Shown here: one piece after another, positions 1 to 8,159 of the stretch
How the letters are laid out: the number at the start of each line of letters is the position of its first letter
How positions within the stretch are numbered: the first letter of the stretch is position 1
Source of the DNA: Acetobacterium paludosum
Lineage (GTDB): Bacteria > Bacillota > Clostridia > Eubacteriales > Eubacteriaceae
DNA length: 64,000 nucleotides
Assembly: GCF_008086595.1 (NCBI RefSeq)
Contig: NZ_RXYA01000006.1
Coordinates: forward strand, 1-64,000
Direction of reading: 5' to 3'
Translations under genes and position numbers: made by a program
The notes under the pieces: generated by a model
Databases searched by the model: none
Seen by the model: the letters and a program-made list of their open reading frames with translations, nothing else
What the model was told of the DNA's origin: nothing

Positions 1-68
1 AGAAGTAAAGTCTTCCAGCGCCGAAAGTACTTGGTGGGTAACTGCCTGGGAGGATAGGACGTTGCGAG
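1..68 (+). rRNA. rrf: 5S ribosomal RNA, 3' part only
   Basis: The first bases carry the conserved 3' half of bacterial 5S rRNA: a CCGAAAGTACTTGGTGGG block, then AACTGCCTGGGAG and AGGACGTTGC, in the usual order and spacing. The 5' half lies before the window. It is therefore the end of an rRNA operon read on the plus strand. The exact 3' end is uncertain by a few bases. Confidence 0.88.
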
Positions 69-101
69 ACTTTTTTGCGCGAAATAACGAGCCATGCGGC
101 G

Positions 102-168
102 AAAAATATAAAAATAGAGATCAAAGAACAAGTTTACTTGCTCTTTGATCTCTATTTTTATATTTTTT
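102..168 (+). terminator. Terminator of the rRNA operon
   Basis: Two arms of about 32 bases (102-133 and 136-167) pair with a single mismatch around a tiny loop, and the 3' arm ends in a T run. It lies about 35 bases after the 5S rRNA, so it most likely ends the rRNA transcript. The lower stem is almost pure A/T, so it could also end transcripts arriving from the other side. Confidence 0.75.
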
Positions 169-192
169 AGGAAGGAGCCATCTGGCGACTGA

Positions 193-227
193 CGCGACTG
201 AGGCGTAGCGCAGCGGAGACGAAGTGT
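193..227. repeat. Imperfect 35-bp direct repeat, copy 1
   Basis: A G+C-rich block starting CGCGACTGAGGCG and ending GGAGACGAAGTGT recurs at 327-362 with only a few changes. The block stands out from its A/T-rich surroundings. It shows no coding character, and I do not know its function. Confidence 0.6.
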
Positions 228-261
228 CGCATGAGCGAGTACAACAAACCCTGATTTGCGA

Positions 262-297
262 GAACATTGATTCAAGTTCACTTGAAAATCAATGTTC
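262..297 (+). other. Hairpin with trailing T run
   Basis: Arms 262-272 and 287-297 are complementary over 11 bases, and the interior pairs further (CAAGT with ACTTG). A stretch of seven or more T follows after about ten bases. It sits between the two copies of the G+C-rich repeat with no gene ahead of it. It may be a second rRNA-operon terminator or part of a repeat element. Confidence 0.4.
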
Positions 298-326
298 GTG
301 TATCTGTTTTTTTATAGGGCGAAGCC

Positions 327-362
327 CGCGACTGAGGCGCAGCGACAGCGGAGACGAAGTGT
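327..362. repeat. Imperfect 35-bp direct repeat, copy 2
   Basis: Second copy of the block described at 193-227, again with the CGCGACTGAGGCGCAGC start and the GGAGACGAAGTGT end. The stretch from here to the queT terminator near 490 holds nothing else I can recognise. Confidence 0.6.
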
Positions 363-489
363 ATGTCTTCATTTAAGCGGCAGTATTTCCACGAGCCATC
401 TGATGACTGCTGCGATGAAAGTAGTATTCAAAAAAATATTTGATTAATATATAGAGATGCCGATGACGCATTAATCCCAACAACTTTTT

Positions 490-529
490 TATAATAAAAG
501 CAGTCCAATTGATGAGTCGATTGGACTGC
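490..529 (-). terminator. queT terminator
   Basis: GCAGTCCAA (500-508) pairs with TTGGACTGC (521-529). On the minus strand the hairpin is followed by TTTTATTATAAAAAA. It lies about 40 bases past the queT stop codon. Confidence 0.65.
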
Positions 530-569
530 TTCGGGGATTTCACTTAACAGCGGCATTTTATGTTCATTT

Positions 570-1064
570 TTAGCTTTGATGAAAAAGAAACCGTCGCTTA
601 TCCAGTGCAAAATACAAAACTGAACCCAAAACAACACATGAGATCACTTCACCGATACCAACTGTTGCCATCATAACCGGTATAGGTAAAGGGATACCAT
701 AACTGAACTTTAAAATAAAAGGCACTACGATCATATTTGTAACAACTGGAGGAAGTGTAACCAGAAGCGGGTACTTATGGTTTCTCAGCTGATAACTGAG
801 GACCGCGGCAATGAGGGTTGCCAGACTTCCAAAGAGAATATCAATTACGGTACATCCGGTTAAGAGATTGCTCAGTAAACAGCCGAGGAAAAGCCCTGGA
901 ATGGCTGCCGGTGTAAAAGCCGGTAAGATACAAAGCATCTCGGAGAGTCGAATCTGAATTTCACCACTGGCCAAACCCAGTGAGCTGGACACAAAGGTTA
1001 GAACGACATACATTGCGGCAATGACCGCCGCCTGGGTAACAAAGAGAACACTGATTTTTTGCAT
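570..1064 (-). CDS. queT: QueT-type queuosine precursor transporter (ECF S component)
   Basis: The 164-residue protein is almost wholly hydrophobic, with five or six membrane segments. It resembles the QueT/QrtT family of substrate-binding (S) subunits of energy-coupling-factor importers, which bring in queuosine precursors such as preQ1 in concert with a shared ECF A/A'/T module encoded elsewhere. Its length is typical for the family. The start is supported by an AAAGGAG ribosome binding site about ten bases ahead. That site is also part of a preQ1-I-type riboswitch, which independently supports the substrate. It is a single-gene unit, convergent with the rRNA operon. Confidence 0.85.
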   Translation of the reverse strand: MQKISVLFVTQAAVIAAMYVVLTFVSSSLGLASGEIQIRLSEMLCILPAFTPAAIPGLFLGCLLSNLLTGCTVIDILFGSLATLIAAVLSYQLRNHKYPLLVTLPPVVTNMIVVPFILKFSYGIPLPIPVMMATVGIGEVISCVVLGSVLYFALDKRRFLFHQS

Positions 1065-1072
1065 AAAAAAAA

Positions 1073-1117
1073 ACTCCTTTAGTTTTGTTTTACGTGTGGA
1101 AGGTCACGAACACACGA
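1073..1117 (-). promoter_or_regulatory. preQ1-I-type riboswitch of queT
   Basis: Read on the minus strand, a 6-bp stem CGTGTG/CACACG encloses a loop containing TTCGTGACCTTC. It is followed by the A-rich tail TAAAACAAAACTAAAGGAG, which is the layout of preQ1 class I aptamers. The loop CCTT can pair with AAGG of the ribosome binding site as the pseudoknot. This suggests translational control: bound preQ1 would hide the binding site of the transporter gene. The assignment is from pattern, not from a covariance search. Confidence 0.72.
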
Positions 1118-1413
1118 AGAAATTTACTGAATCCGAAAAAAATATCAGTTCAATTATTATAACTATATCGGATTTATGAGAAAAATGCAAGAAAAAAGGG
1201 AAAGTATTAAAAATATAAAGAAAAGTTTATAATGGGCCACAGTAATCTGAGAGCCCCGAAATAAGAGTTCATAGAATAACCTGATGGCTCTCTCGGGGAA
1301 GAGAAATCGGCCACAGCATCTTTGATAGCAATAATTTCAAACAATCATCTTTACCTTCTGATAAACATTGATTTATTTGGTTTAATTTAGTATGATTATA
1401 TTAGTAATTCAGC

Positions 1414-1521
1414 ATGATGCTGACAAGCTCCTTAAATGAATTGGAGGAATGCGGTATTGTTCATTGGGAATCCTACAATGAGGTGCCACCAAAGGTCGAA
1501 TACTCTAAGGGCATAGCTTAA
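1414..1521 (+). pseudogene. Relic of an HxlR-family regulator (C-terminal fragment)
   Basis: Thirty-five codons from ATG at 1414 read MMLTSSLNELEECGIVH and then EVPPKVEYS before a stop. This is the recognition helix and wing of HxlR-type winged-helix regulators, which typically read LxxLEExGLI and then EVPPKVEY. An in-frame stop (1405-1407) lies directly upstream, and no N-terminal part of the domain is present. It is therefore a truncated remnant. The remainder of 1118-1584 contains only A/T-rich sequence and a pair of mutually exclusive small hairpins (1249-1259 with 1286-1298). Confidence 0.65.
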
Positions 1522-1584
1522 TGCCAATTTTATTTAAACTTGGCCGTTGGAACTCACAACTAAATACGAATAAGGATAGGACAA

Positions 1585-2592
1585 ATGAATAACGAAGAAA
1601 AATTTTCAACATTAGATAAGCTTATTGGAAATACGCCATTATTAAAAATAAATTTCTTGTATCAGGGAAAACCGCGTTGTATTTATGCAAAAGCTGAACA
1701 TTATAATCTTACCGGAAGTTTGAAAGATCGAGTGGCTTTGCATATCTTGAAAAAAGCCTATGAAAAAGGTGAAATATTTGAAGGGGAAACCATTGTTGAG
1801 GCAACAAGCGGGAATACCGGCATTTCATTTGCGGCCATTGGTACTTATTTGGGACATCCGGTCGTAATTTATATGCCGGATTGGATGAGTGATGAGCGAA
1901 AAAATTTAATTAAAGGTTTTGGCGGTGAAGTTCGTTTGGTATCAAAAGAAGAAGGTGGATTTTTAGGGAGTATTGCACAATCAGAAGCCTTGGCGGCAGA
2001 AGGCAACGTATTTTTACCCTGTCAATTTTCGAATCAGGAAAACAGCCAGGCACAGTACGAGACAACAGCGCCGGAATTAGAGGCTCAATTAGACAAGTTT
2101 CACGTGAAACCTCAAGCCCTAGTAGCAGGAGTTGGAACCGGTGGTACTATTATGGGATTAGCCAAATATTTCAAAGAAAAGAATCCGGAAATCAAAGGCC
2201 ATCCTTTGGAGCCGGTTACTTCACCAACCTTATCAACGGGATATCGTGTGGGAAAACATCGAATCCAGGGTATTTCAGATGAATTTGTGCCTGATCTTAT
2301 TAAACTGGATAAATTGGATGAGATTATTGCAGTGGATGATGGCGATGCCATCATCATGGCTCAGAGGCTTTCCCGAGAGCTGGGCTTAGGCGTTGGAATT
2401 TCTTCAGGCGCTAATTTTTTAGGTGCCATCATTGCACAGAACTTGCTGGGCGATTCTCAAGCAGTAGTGGCTACCGTATTCCCAGATGACAACAAGAAAT
2501 ATCTAAGTACCGACTATGTTAACGAAGAACCAATGAAAGGCCGTTATTTATCGAAAAATGTCGAGCTTATAGATTTTGAAGCCTGCCGATAA
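1585..2592 (+). CDS. PLP-dependent cysteine synthase family protein
   Basis: The 335-residue protein is a fold-type II PLP enzyme of the cysteine synthase/cystathionine beta-synthase family. The Schiff-base lysine lies in NLTGSLKDR (about residue 47), the substrate loop is TSGNTG (about 75), and the phosphate-binding loop is GVGTGGT (about 180). Family members form cysteine from O-acetylserine and sulfide, or carry out related beta-replacements. It lacks a C-terminal CBS domain. The start is preceded by AAGGATAGG. It leads a four-gene operon with mgsA, a TSCPD protein and a YwbE-like protein. The exact substrate cannot be told from the sequence. Confidence 0.88.
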   Translation: MNNEEKFSTLDKLIGNTPLLKINFLYQGKPRCIYAKAEHYNLTGSLKDRVALHILKKAYEKGEIFEGETIVEATSGNTGISFAAIGTYLGHPVVIYMPDWMSDERKNLIKGFGGEVRLVSKEEGGFLGSIAQSEALAAEGNVFLPCQFSNQENSQAQYETTAPELEAQLDKFHVKPQALVAGVGTGGTIMGLAKYFKEKNPEIKGHPLEPVTSPTLSTGYRVGKHRIQGISDEFVPDLIKLDKLDEIIAVDDGDAIIMAQRLSRELGLGVGISSGANFLGAIIAQNLLGDSQAVVATVFPDDNKKYLSTDYVNEEPMKGRYLSKNVELIDFEACR

Positions 2593-2637
2593 AAGTTCGA
2601 ATGTACAAATGAAATAATTGAAAGGTTAGGATGAGTT

Positions 2638-3108
2638 ATGGAAAACAAATATGTGGATGTTGTAATCGAAAAAACTAAAAAGATAGCTTTGATTGCACAT
2701 GATGGAAAAAAAGCGGAATTATTGGATTGGGTTGTCAGAAACAAAGAAATATTACAAACCCATTTCTTATGTGGAACGGGAACAACCGGTCGGCTGATCC
2801 AGGAAAAAACAGGATTGCCGGTTAAAATTTTTAAAAGCGGACCTTTAGGCGGTGATCAGCAGATTGGTGCACAGATTGTGGATGGCAAAATCAATATGCT
2901 TATTTTTATCTGGGATCCTTTAGAGGCTCAACCTCATGATCCAGATATAAAGGCATTACTTCGGATTGCCACTGTTTATGATATCCCAGTAGCCAATAAT
3001 CTGGCAACGGCGGATTTCATAATCCATTCCCGATTTATGAGTGAAGAATATGTGCACCCCATAGAGGATTACAGTAAACAAATAACAAAAAGAGTTGAAA
3101 AGTTTTAA
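2638..3108 (+). CDS. mgsA: Methylglyoxal synthase
   Basis: The 156-residue protein matches MgsA, the cytosolic enzyme that turns dihydroxyacetone phosphate into methylglyoxal and phosphate. Visible family blocks are the IALIAHDGKK start, GTGTTG with the phosphate-binding site, SGPLGGDQQIG with the catalytic aspartate, and WDPLEAQPHDPD. Its length is normal. It starts 46 bases after the cysteine synthase gene, behind an AAAGGTTAGG site, and is followed closely by the TSCPD gene. Its role in this operon with a sulfur enzyme is not evident. Confidence 0.93.
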   Translation: MENKYVDVVIEKTKKIALIAHDGKKAELLDWVVRNKEILQTHFLCGTGTTGRLIQEKTGLPVKIFKSGPLGGDQQIGAQIVDGKINMLIFIWDPLEAQPHDPDIKALLRIATVYDIPVANNLATADFIIHSRFMSEEYVHPIEDYSKQITKRVEKF

Positions 3109-3126
3109 TAATAGAAAGAGGAAAAA

Positions 3127-3381
3127 ATGACATATCGATATATACCCCAAGGCGTTTGCCCCCATGAAATTGATTTTGAATTAGACGGTGATAAAATTAT
3201 AGATTTATCTTTTGTGGGTGGCTGCAGCGGTAATTTAGAAGCTTTATCCATCATGATTAAAGGGAAAACTGTTGATGAAATCAGCAGCTTATTCAAAGGC
3301 CACACCTGTGGAAATAAGACGAGCTCATGTATGGATCAATTAGCAATCGCATTAGAAGAAGCTCAGAAGGTAGCATCATGA
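3127..3381 (+). CDS. TSCPD domain protein (TIGR03905 type)
   Basis: This small 84-residue protein has the layout of the TSCPD/TIGR03905 family. It has an N-terminal VCPHEI motif, a VGGCSGNL motif in the middle, and a HTCGNKTSSCMDQLA segment near the C-terminus, all with conserved cysteines. The domain also occurs at the end of some class II ribonucleotide reductases, where its cysteines are thought to bind metal or serve as thiols. The function of the stand-alone form is unknown. Its stop codon overlaps the start of the next gene (ATGA), indicating translational coupling. Confidence 0.82.
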   Translation: MTYRYIPQGVCPHEIDFELDGDKIIDLSFVGGCSGNLEALSIMIKGKTVDEISSLFKGHTCGNKTSSCMDQLAIALEEAQKVAS

Positions 3382-3578
3382 ACGGACAAAAAAGAAGCGA
3401 TGTAAAAGTTGGTGCATTGGTTGATATTGTTTTAAAGGCGGATCAGAGAACTGGAAAATTAACACAAGGACGAGTAGGTCGATTGTTAACTAAAAGCCCT
3501 AATCATCCCCATGGGATTAAAGTGATGCTTGCCGACGGTCAGGTTGGACGTATTGCAAAAATATACGAAGAAAATTAA
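3378..3578 (+). CDS. YwbE-like small protein
   Basis: The 66-residue protein read from ATG at 3378 (NGQKRSDVKVGALVDIV, later GRVGRLLTKSP and HPHGIKVML) fits the YwbE family of small basic proteins. These have a KOW-like beta structure and no established function. The start is chosen because it overlaps the stop of the TSCPD gene as ATGA. An upstream in-frame extension would run deep into that gene. It is the last gene of the operon, with a strong terminator 22 bases further on. Confidence 0.82.
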   Translation: MNGQKRSDVKVGALVDIVLKADQRTGKLTQGRVGRLLTKSPNHPHGIKVMLADGQVGRIAKIYEEN

Positions 3579-3600
3579 TAATAATAAAGTATTTTAGGGG

Positions 3601-3649
3601 AGACAAAGCAACAGATAAAAAAGATAATCTGTTGCTTTGTCTTTTTTTT
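3601..3649 (+). terminator. Terminator of the cysteine synthase operon
   Basis: A perfect 16-bp stem (3601-3616 with 3627-3642) is followed by seven T. It separates the operon from the nitrogenase-like island that follows. Confidence 0.9.
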
Positions 3650-3673
3650 ATGCAATTAAATCAATAAGATCGG

Positions 3674-3702
3674 TTGACATATAAGCGGTTGTAATATAAA
3701 AT
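3674..3702 (+). promoter_or_regulatory. Sigma-A promoter of operon A (moeA-like 1)
   Basis: TTGACA (3674-3679) and TAAAAT (3697-3702) are 17 bases apart. The -35 region reads TTGACATAT, matching the palindromic -35 region of operon B and the TTGACAT of operon C. The predicted start of transcription is near 3709, leaving a leader of about 170 bases. Confidence 0.6.
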
Positions 3703-3720
3703 TGCAAATAACCAAAAATA

Positions 3721-3742
3721 GTAAAACAAAGCAAAACATAAC
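3721..3742 (+). promoter_or_regulatory. Conserved AAAAC-rich leader box, operon A copy
   Basis: The 22-base box GTAAAACA-AAG-C-AAAAC-ATAAC matches 18 of 22 bases of the box at 10538-10559, and resembles 16793-16817. In all three operons it lies within about 15 bases after the expected transcription start. Two AAAAC units are ten bases apart, one helical turn. It may be an operator or an RNA element. No regulator is identified. Confidence 0.5.
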
Positions 3743-3809
3743 ATAAAAATATAAAAAAGAATAAAAAATACGGATGGTTAAAATAAATAATAAATATAAG
3801 GATATTAAT

Positions 3810-3840
3810 GCAGTTACTAAAGGCAGTTACTAAAGGCAGT
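3810..3840 (+). repeat. Tandem 13-bp repeat in the moeA-like 1 leader
   Basis: The unit GCAGTTACTAAAG occurs twice directly head to tail (3810-3822, 3823-3835), followed by a partial third copy GCAGT. It is about 40 bases upstream of the moeA-like start and has no counterpart in the other two leaders. Confidence 0.7.
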
Positions 3841-3880
3841 ATGTATACAAATATAAGCTAATAACGGAGGAGAATTTAAA

Positions 3881-5086
3881 ATGTATAAAAAACCAGGTTT
3901 TGAACCGAGTAGAAATGAAATGTTTAGCATCCTTGAAAATAATATTAAACCCATGTTAGAAGATGAAACAATATCGGTAGCAACATCACTGGGAAGAATT
4001 TGTGCTGAGGATGTTTATGCGAAAAATACCCTTCCCAATAAACCGGTCAGTGCACGTGATGGGATCGCCGTTCATTTTTCTGATTTTTCAAAAGGAACGC
4101 CTGATACTTCAGAATGGTCAGAAGGAAAAGAATATTGTTTTAGCAATACCGGGGTTGCTATCAGGGAGGATTATGACACGGTTATCACGATTGAAAATGT
4201 TAAATTTGATAAATCAGGAAAGGTAAGACTTTTATCGGTTCCCGAAAAGTGTGGTGAAGGTGTTGGTGTTGAAGGAGGTCAGGTAAAAGAGGGGGAACTG
4301 TTGGCGTACACCGGCGAGCGAATCAGCCCATCTTTAATCGGGATCCTGCTCACCGGTGGGGTTGCAAATATCAAGGTTCTATCAAAACCTAAGGTGGCAT
4401 TTATTCCAACTGGAGACGAGCTTGTTCCTAGTGGATTCGAGATCCCATTGGGAAAAAATGCAGAGTCTAACAGTCTCATGCTGAAAGCATATATAAACGA
4501 ATGCGGCGGTGAAGCGATTCTTTATCCAATTATTCCGGATGAATTTGAAAAACTGAAGGAAGCCGTTCTATCTGCCATCGAAATTGCGGATTTGGTTTTG
4601 ATTTGCGCAGGTTCTTCAAAAGGAAGCAAGGATTTCACGATAGATATACTGGAAAGTGTGGGTAATGTGATTGTGTATGAGTTAGGGCATGGACCGGGAA
4701 AGCATTGCAGTTTGGCATATTCGGGAAATACCCCCATTATTGGTTTGCCGGGACCGCCTACCGGTGCGGATTTGACGGCAGCATTGTATGTTAAAAATAC
4801 ATTAAGATTAATACAAATGCAGCCGATACAGTTGCCATATCGAATTATTGCAATGCTTGCGGAAGATATAAATGGACGCAAGATTGATTTTGTCAGTTTT
4901 ATGAGAGTGTTTATTAAAGATGGCCAATATTATGCAAAACCAGTTGAGCTGCAGGGGAAAACAAGAGCAGAAGTTTATCACTTGCAAAATGGACAATTTT
5001 ATTTAGAGAAGGGATCCAGTATTAAAGCAGGAACGTTGATTTCGGTAGAAATGCGGTATCCAAGGGAATATATTACAGAGGCATAA
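3881..5086 (+). CDS. MoeA-like protein 1 (molybdopterin molybdotransferase family, divergent)
   Basis: The 401-residue protein has the MoeA layout. In true MoeA this enzyme inserts molybdate into adenylylated molybdopterin. Family residues seen are ARDGIA (D60), NTGVAIREDYDTV (90-101), PTGDEL (177-181), ESNSLMLKAY, and KDF (D251). Two core motifs differ from the norm: the usual GGVSxGxxD is AGSSKGSKD (243-251), and LPGNP is LPGPP (289-293). A second near-identical paralogue begins at 10721. It heads an operon of importer genes, a DUF364 gene and a NifD-like gene rather than molybdopterin genes. I infer it handles a metal or metal complex for the nitrogenase-like pathway. A housekeeping MoeA role is less likely but not excluded. 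Ribosome binding site GGAGG. Confidence 0.82.
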   Translation: MYKKPGFEPSRNEMFSILENNIKPMLEDETISVATSLGRICAEDVYAKNTLPNKPVSARDGIAVHFSDFSKGTPDTSEWSEGKEYCFSNTGVAIREDYDTVITIENVKFDKSGKVRLLSVPEKCGEGVGVEGGQVKEGELLAYTGERISPSLIGILLTGGVANIKVLSKPKVAFIPTGDELVPSGFEIPLGKNAESNSLMLKAYINECGGEAILYPIIPDEFEKLKEAVLSAIEIADLVLICAGSSKGSKDFTIDILESVGNVIVYELGHGPGKHCSLAYSGNTPIIGLPGPPTGADLTAALYVKNTLRLIQMQPIQLPYRIIAMLAEDINGRKIDFVSFMRVFIKDGQYYAKPVELQGKTRAEVYHLQNGQFYLEKGSSIKAGTLISVEMRYPREYITEA

Positions 5087-5117
5087 TGATGTAAAATGAA
5101 AGAAAGGAGTACACCGA

Positions 5118-6197
5118 GTGATAAATCTGGAATCAAGCAGCAAGTCGATCCCCATAGATAAGCCTAAACCGCAAATATCCGCGGTTTGGCATGCCCATAA
5201 AATAATTTACTTTTCAATCTTTTTATTTATTGCTGCTTTTTTAATCTCGCTGTCCATCGGACGTTTTAATGTACCGCTGATTCAAGTCGTTAAAATATTG
5301 ATTTCACAAGTAGTTCCGACAGGCATGGAAGTCACCTGGACAGAGCAGATGCAAAATGTAATCATCAATATTCGCTTGCCACGCTTGGTGGGGGCTTCGT
5401 TGGTAGGGGGCGCACTGGCATTGTCCGGGGCGACCTATCAGGGATTGTTTAAAAATCCACTGGTTTCACCAGATCTGCTTGGCGTTTCCAATGGTGCCTG
5501 TGTTGGTGCGGCCATTGCAATTCTGCTGGGTTTTCCGTCATTGGTGATTCAGGGCTGTGCACTTTTGACCGGTCTTTTGGCAGTCTTGATTTCAACCAGT
5601 ATTCCTAAGTTCTTCAAGAACAATTCTTCATTGATGCTGGTACTGGGCGGGGTGATTGTATCTGGTTTTATGAGTTCGTTGCTCGGAATTACCAAGTACG
5701 TTGCTGATCCCGATAATCAGTTGGCCGCGATTGTTTACTGGACGATGGGCTCCTTCGCCACGACGAATATGAATCAGGTACTTTTGGTGATGCCGGCAAT
5801 ATTGAGCGTCATGGTTGTTCTGCTACTGATGCGCTGGAGGATTAATCTGTTGTCTTTGGGTGATAAAGAGGCAAGATCGCTGGGCGTCAATATTCGAAAA
5901 ACACGTGGCCTGGCAATCTTTTGTGCTACTATCCTCACGGCGTGTGCGGTCTGTTTGTGCGGTACCATTGGGTGGGTTGGTTTGATCATTCCTCATTTTG
6001 GCAGACTGATTATTGGACATGATAACCGCTATTTGCTGCCGATTTCCACCATCATCGGGGCGGTATTTATGATTGTGGTAGATACGATTGCGAGAAATCT
6101 GACTGGCAGTGAAATTCCTTTGAGTATCATCACCGGACTACTGGGCGCGCCATTGTTTGTCTGGTTGCTGGCCCGCCAGAAAGTGAGAATCAGCTGA
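5118..6197 (+). CDS. FecCD/BtuC-type ABC importer permease 1
   Basis: The 359-residue membrane protein of the FecCD family forms the channel of type II ABC importers for cobalamin, heme or iron-siderophore complexes. It has about ten hydrophobic segments and the family blocks NIRLPRLVGASLVGGALALSG, GLFKNPLVSPDLLGVSNGA (about 110-135), and WVGLIIPHFGRLIIG near the C-terminus, where the ATPase docks. The start is GTG with AAAGGAG eight bases ahead. The stop overlaps the ATPase start as TGATG. The first 30 residues are a hydrophilic extension not seen in the two paralogues. The ligand is unknown. Confidence 0.9.
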   Translation: MINLESSSKSIPIDKPKPQISAVWHAHKIIYFSIFLFIAAFLISLSIGRFNVPLIQVVKILISQVVPTGMEVTWTEQMQNVIINIRLPRLVGASLVGGALALSGATYQGLFKNPLVSPDLLGVSNGACVGAAIAILLGFPSLVIQGCALLTGLLAVLISTSIPKFFKNNSSLMLVLGGVIVSGFMSSLLGITKYVADPDNQLAAIVYWTMGSFATTNMNQVLLVMPAILSVMVVLLLMRWRINLLSLGDKEARSLGVNIRKTRGLAIFCATILTACAVCLCGTIGWVGLIIPHFGRLIIGHDNRYLLPISTIIGAVFMIVVDTIARNLTGSEIPLSIITGLLGAPLFVWLLARQKVRIS

Positions 6198-7006
6198 TGT
6201 GTGATGATGTAATTCTTGGAGTGAAAAACCTCTCCTACTCCTATGATGGCGTGAAAAAGATATTTGCCAATATCGATTTCGAACTGCGCAAGGGCGAGGT
6301 CCTTGTTATTTTAGGTGCCAATGGCGCCGGTAAATCTACGCTGCTTGACTGTATCAGCAATATGCTGACACCCACAACGGGAGAGATTCTGCTAAAAGGG
6401 AAGAACATTGCAAAATATGCAATTAACGATGTAGCGAAGCTAATGGGTTACGTCCCGCAAATTTCTACTCCGACGTTTTCCTACACAGTCAGGGATTATA
6501 TTGTCATGGGCCGCGCACCTCACATGGGGATTCTCAACGTCCCTGGTCCGGCTGAGTATGACAAAGTGGATGAGGTTATGAAAGATATGTGGATCAGTGG
6601 TTTGGCTGATAAAATTTACGCCAACATCAGCGGAGGTGAGCGCCAGCAGGCGCAGATAGCTCGTATTCTGGTCCAGGAGACGGATATTATTTTGTTGGAT
6701 GAGCCGACTAATCATCTGGATTACGGTAACCAGTTGAAAATTATCCAGATTATTTCCAAACTTGCCAGGATTCGAGGATTGACAGTGGTGTTGACATCCC
6801 ATATACCGGATCACGCGATCATGATTGATGAAAAAGTTGGAATTATGGATAACCTTGGGCATATGACGGTCGGTCCGGTAAAAGAAGTAATCTCGGAGGA
6901 GTCCCTGAAGGAGCTCTATCATACGGACCTGCACTTGGTCTATATTGATGAGCTTAAACGTATTGCCTGTGTAGCAGGAAAATTGAATGATGAGAATCGG
7001 AAGTAA
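6197..7006 (+). CDS. ABC importer ATPase 1 (BtuD/FepC type)
   Basis: The 269-residue ATPase couples ATP hydrolysis to the permease encoded just upstream. Walker A is GANGAGKST (about 40-48), the Q-loop is YVPQ, the signature is ISGGERQQ, Walker B is ILLDEP, and the switch histidine lies in LTSHIPDH. The start overlaps the permease stop. It matches the ATPases at 13836 and 17949 in order and length, so the island carries three parallel importers. Confidence 0.92.
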   Translation: MCDDVILGVKNLSYSYDGVKKIFANIDFELRKGEVLVILGANGAGKSTLLDCISNMLTPTTGEILLKGKNIAKYAINDVAKLMGYVPQISTPTFSYTVRDYIVMGRAPHMGILNVPGPAEYDKVDEVMKDMWISGLADKIYANISGGERQQAQIARILVQETDIILLDEPTNHLDYGNQLKIIQIISKLARIRGLTVVLTSHIPDHAIMIDEKVGIMDNLGHMTVGPVKEVISEESLKELYHTDLHLVYIDELKRIACVAGKLNDENRK

Positions 7007-7059
7007 TTCCGTTCTATATATATTAAATGAAAGAGAGATAACATCGAATGGAGAAAAAA

Positions 7060-8151
7060 ATGAAAAGAAAAATTGTTAGTATGATGTTGGCAGTTGTGAT
7101 GATCGCAACACTGGCCACCGGTTGCAGTAGCAGCAGTAATGCGGAGACTTCTAATTCTACCAAAACTGGCACCCATACCGTTGTTGACTTGGCCGGTCGT
7201 GAGGTCACCATTCCAAACGACGTAACCAAGGTTGCCACGCTATGCGGTCCCAGCTTTGAGACGGCAATCATGCTTGGCGTGGCGGACCAGGTTGTCATGA
7301 CTGGTAGCAAAAGCGGTTCAACAGGTTGGGCGAATGTCGTCTGTCCGGAGTTTGCCAATATTCCTGTTTCTGAGAATGCCATGGCCCCCAATGTGGAAGA
7401 GCTAGTCAGCAAGGGCACACAAGTGGTTCTGTACTGGGACTCTTATCCGGATGTTATTAAAGAACTGGAAGACGCCGGTATAGCGGTAGTTGTGACCCAG
7501 CTGGATAAGACTGGCGTCAATACAGACGCGGATTTTCTTAAATTGAAGGAAAAGGAAGTAACCCTGGTGGGAGATGTTTTTGGTGGTGATGCCGTTGAAA
7601 AAGCCCAAAAATGGTGCAAATATGCCGAAAAAACCACGACTTCCATTACCAGCAAAACGGCCAATCTGACTGCGAACGAGATCCCCAGTGTCTATTATGT
7701 ACGTGGCCCTGAAGCCCTGAGCATCCATGGCGGTCAATCCTACACTAATTACCTGGTTGATATGGCCGGTGGCAGCCTTGTCAGTAAAATTGATGATGAG
7801 CTGCTGTATACTACCACTATGGAGCAGGTCGTTCAGTGGAATCCCGAGTATATTTTCATGGGTCGTGTTAACAATGTCGAGCTGATCACTCAGGACCCCG
7901 CTTGGAGCTCTATCCAGGCTGTGAAAAACGGAAAAGTGTATGTGAATCTCAAAGGTGTCGGCCCGGCGGATTATTCGACTGACTGCTTCTTGTTGATGGA
8001 GCAGATCGCAAAGACCCTTCACCCAGATTTATTTAAAGATCTGAACATGACCGAGGAAGTCAAGTCCTATTACAGTGAGTTCTATAACTACAAACTGACG
8101 GATGATCAGGCCAATCTCATCTTGAACTTCAAAACCCCTGCCGGAAAGTAA
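7060..8151 (+). CDS. Periplasmic-binding-type lipoprotein of importer 1
   Basis: This is the solute-binding protein for the type II importer encoded upstream (363 residues from ATG 7060). A signal peptide ends in the lipobox LATGC, followed by a Ser/Asn/Thr linker and a PF01497-like two-lobe domain with DLAGREVTIP at its start. It would be anchored to the outer face of the membrane. ATG at 7060 is preferred over 7048 because GGAG lies six bases ahead and the product begins MKRKI like the paralogue at 15516. G+C here is clearly higher than in operon C (about half of bases in sampled stretches). Its ligand cannot be read from sequence. Confidence 0.88.
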   Translation: MKRKIVSMMLAVVMIATLATGCSSSSNAETSNSTKTGTHTVVDLAGREVTIPNDVTKVATLCGPSFETAIMLGVADQVVMTGSKSGSTGWANVVCPEFANIPVSENAMAPNVEELVSKGTQVVLYWDSYPDVIKELEDAGIAVVVTQLDKTGVNTDADFLKLKEKEVTLVGDVFGGDAVEKAQKWCKYAEKTTTSITSKTANLTANEIPSVYYVRGPEALSIHGGQSYTNYLVDMAGGSLVSKIDDELLYTTTMEQVVQWNPEYIFMGRVNNVELITQDPAWSSIQAVKNGKVYVNLKGVGPADYSTDCFLLMEQIAKTLHPDLFKDLNMTEEVKSYYSEFYNYKLTDDQANLILNFKTPAGK

Positions 8152-8159
8152 GGACGAAA

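Noticed and set aside
428-637. A 69-codon minus-strand frame overlapping the end of queT
   Set aside because: It overlaps the coding end of queT and runs through its terminator; no ribosome binding site or recognisable family.
1118-1413. A SAM or T-box riboswitch before the cysteine synthase operon
   Set aside because: The small hairpins there do not show the conserved cores of SAM-I or T-box leaders; only short, mutually exclusive stems are visible.
3703-3880. A molybdenum cofactor riboswitch before moeA-like 1
   Set aside because: The leader is A-rich with hardly any G and a simple tandem repeat; it cannot form the multi-stem Moco aptamer.
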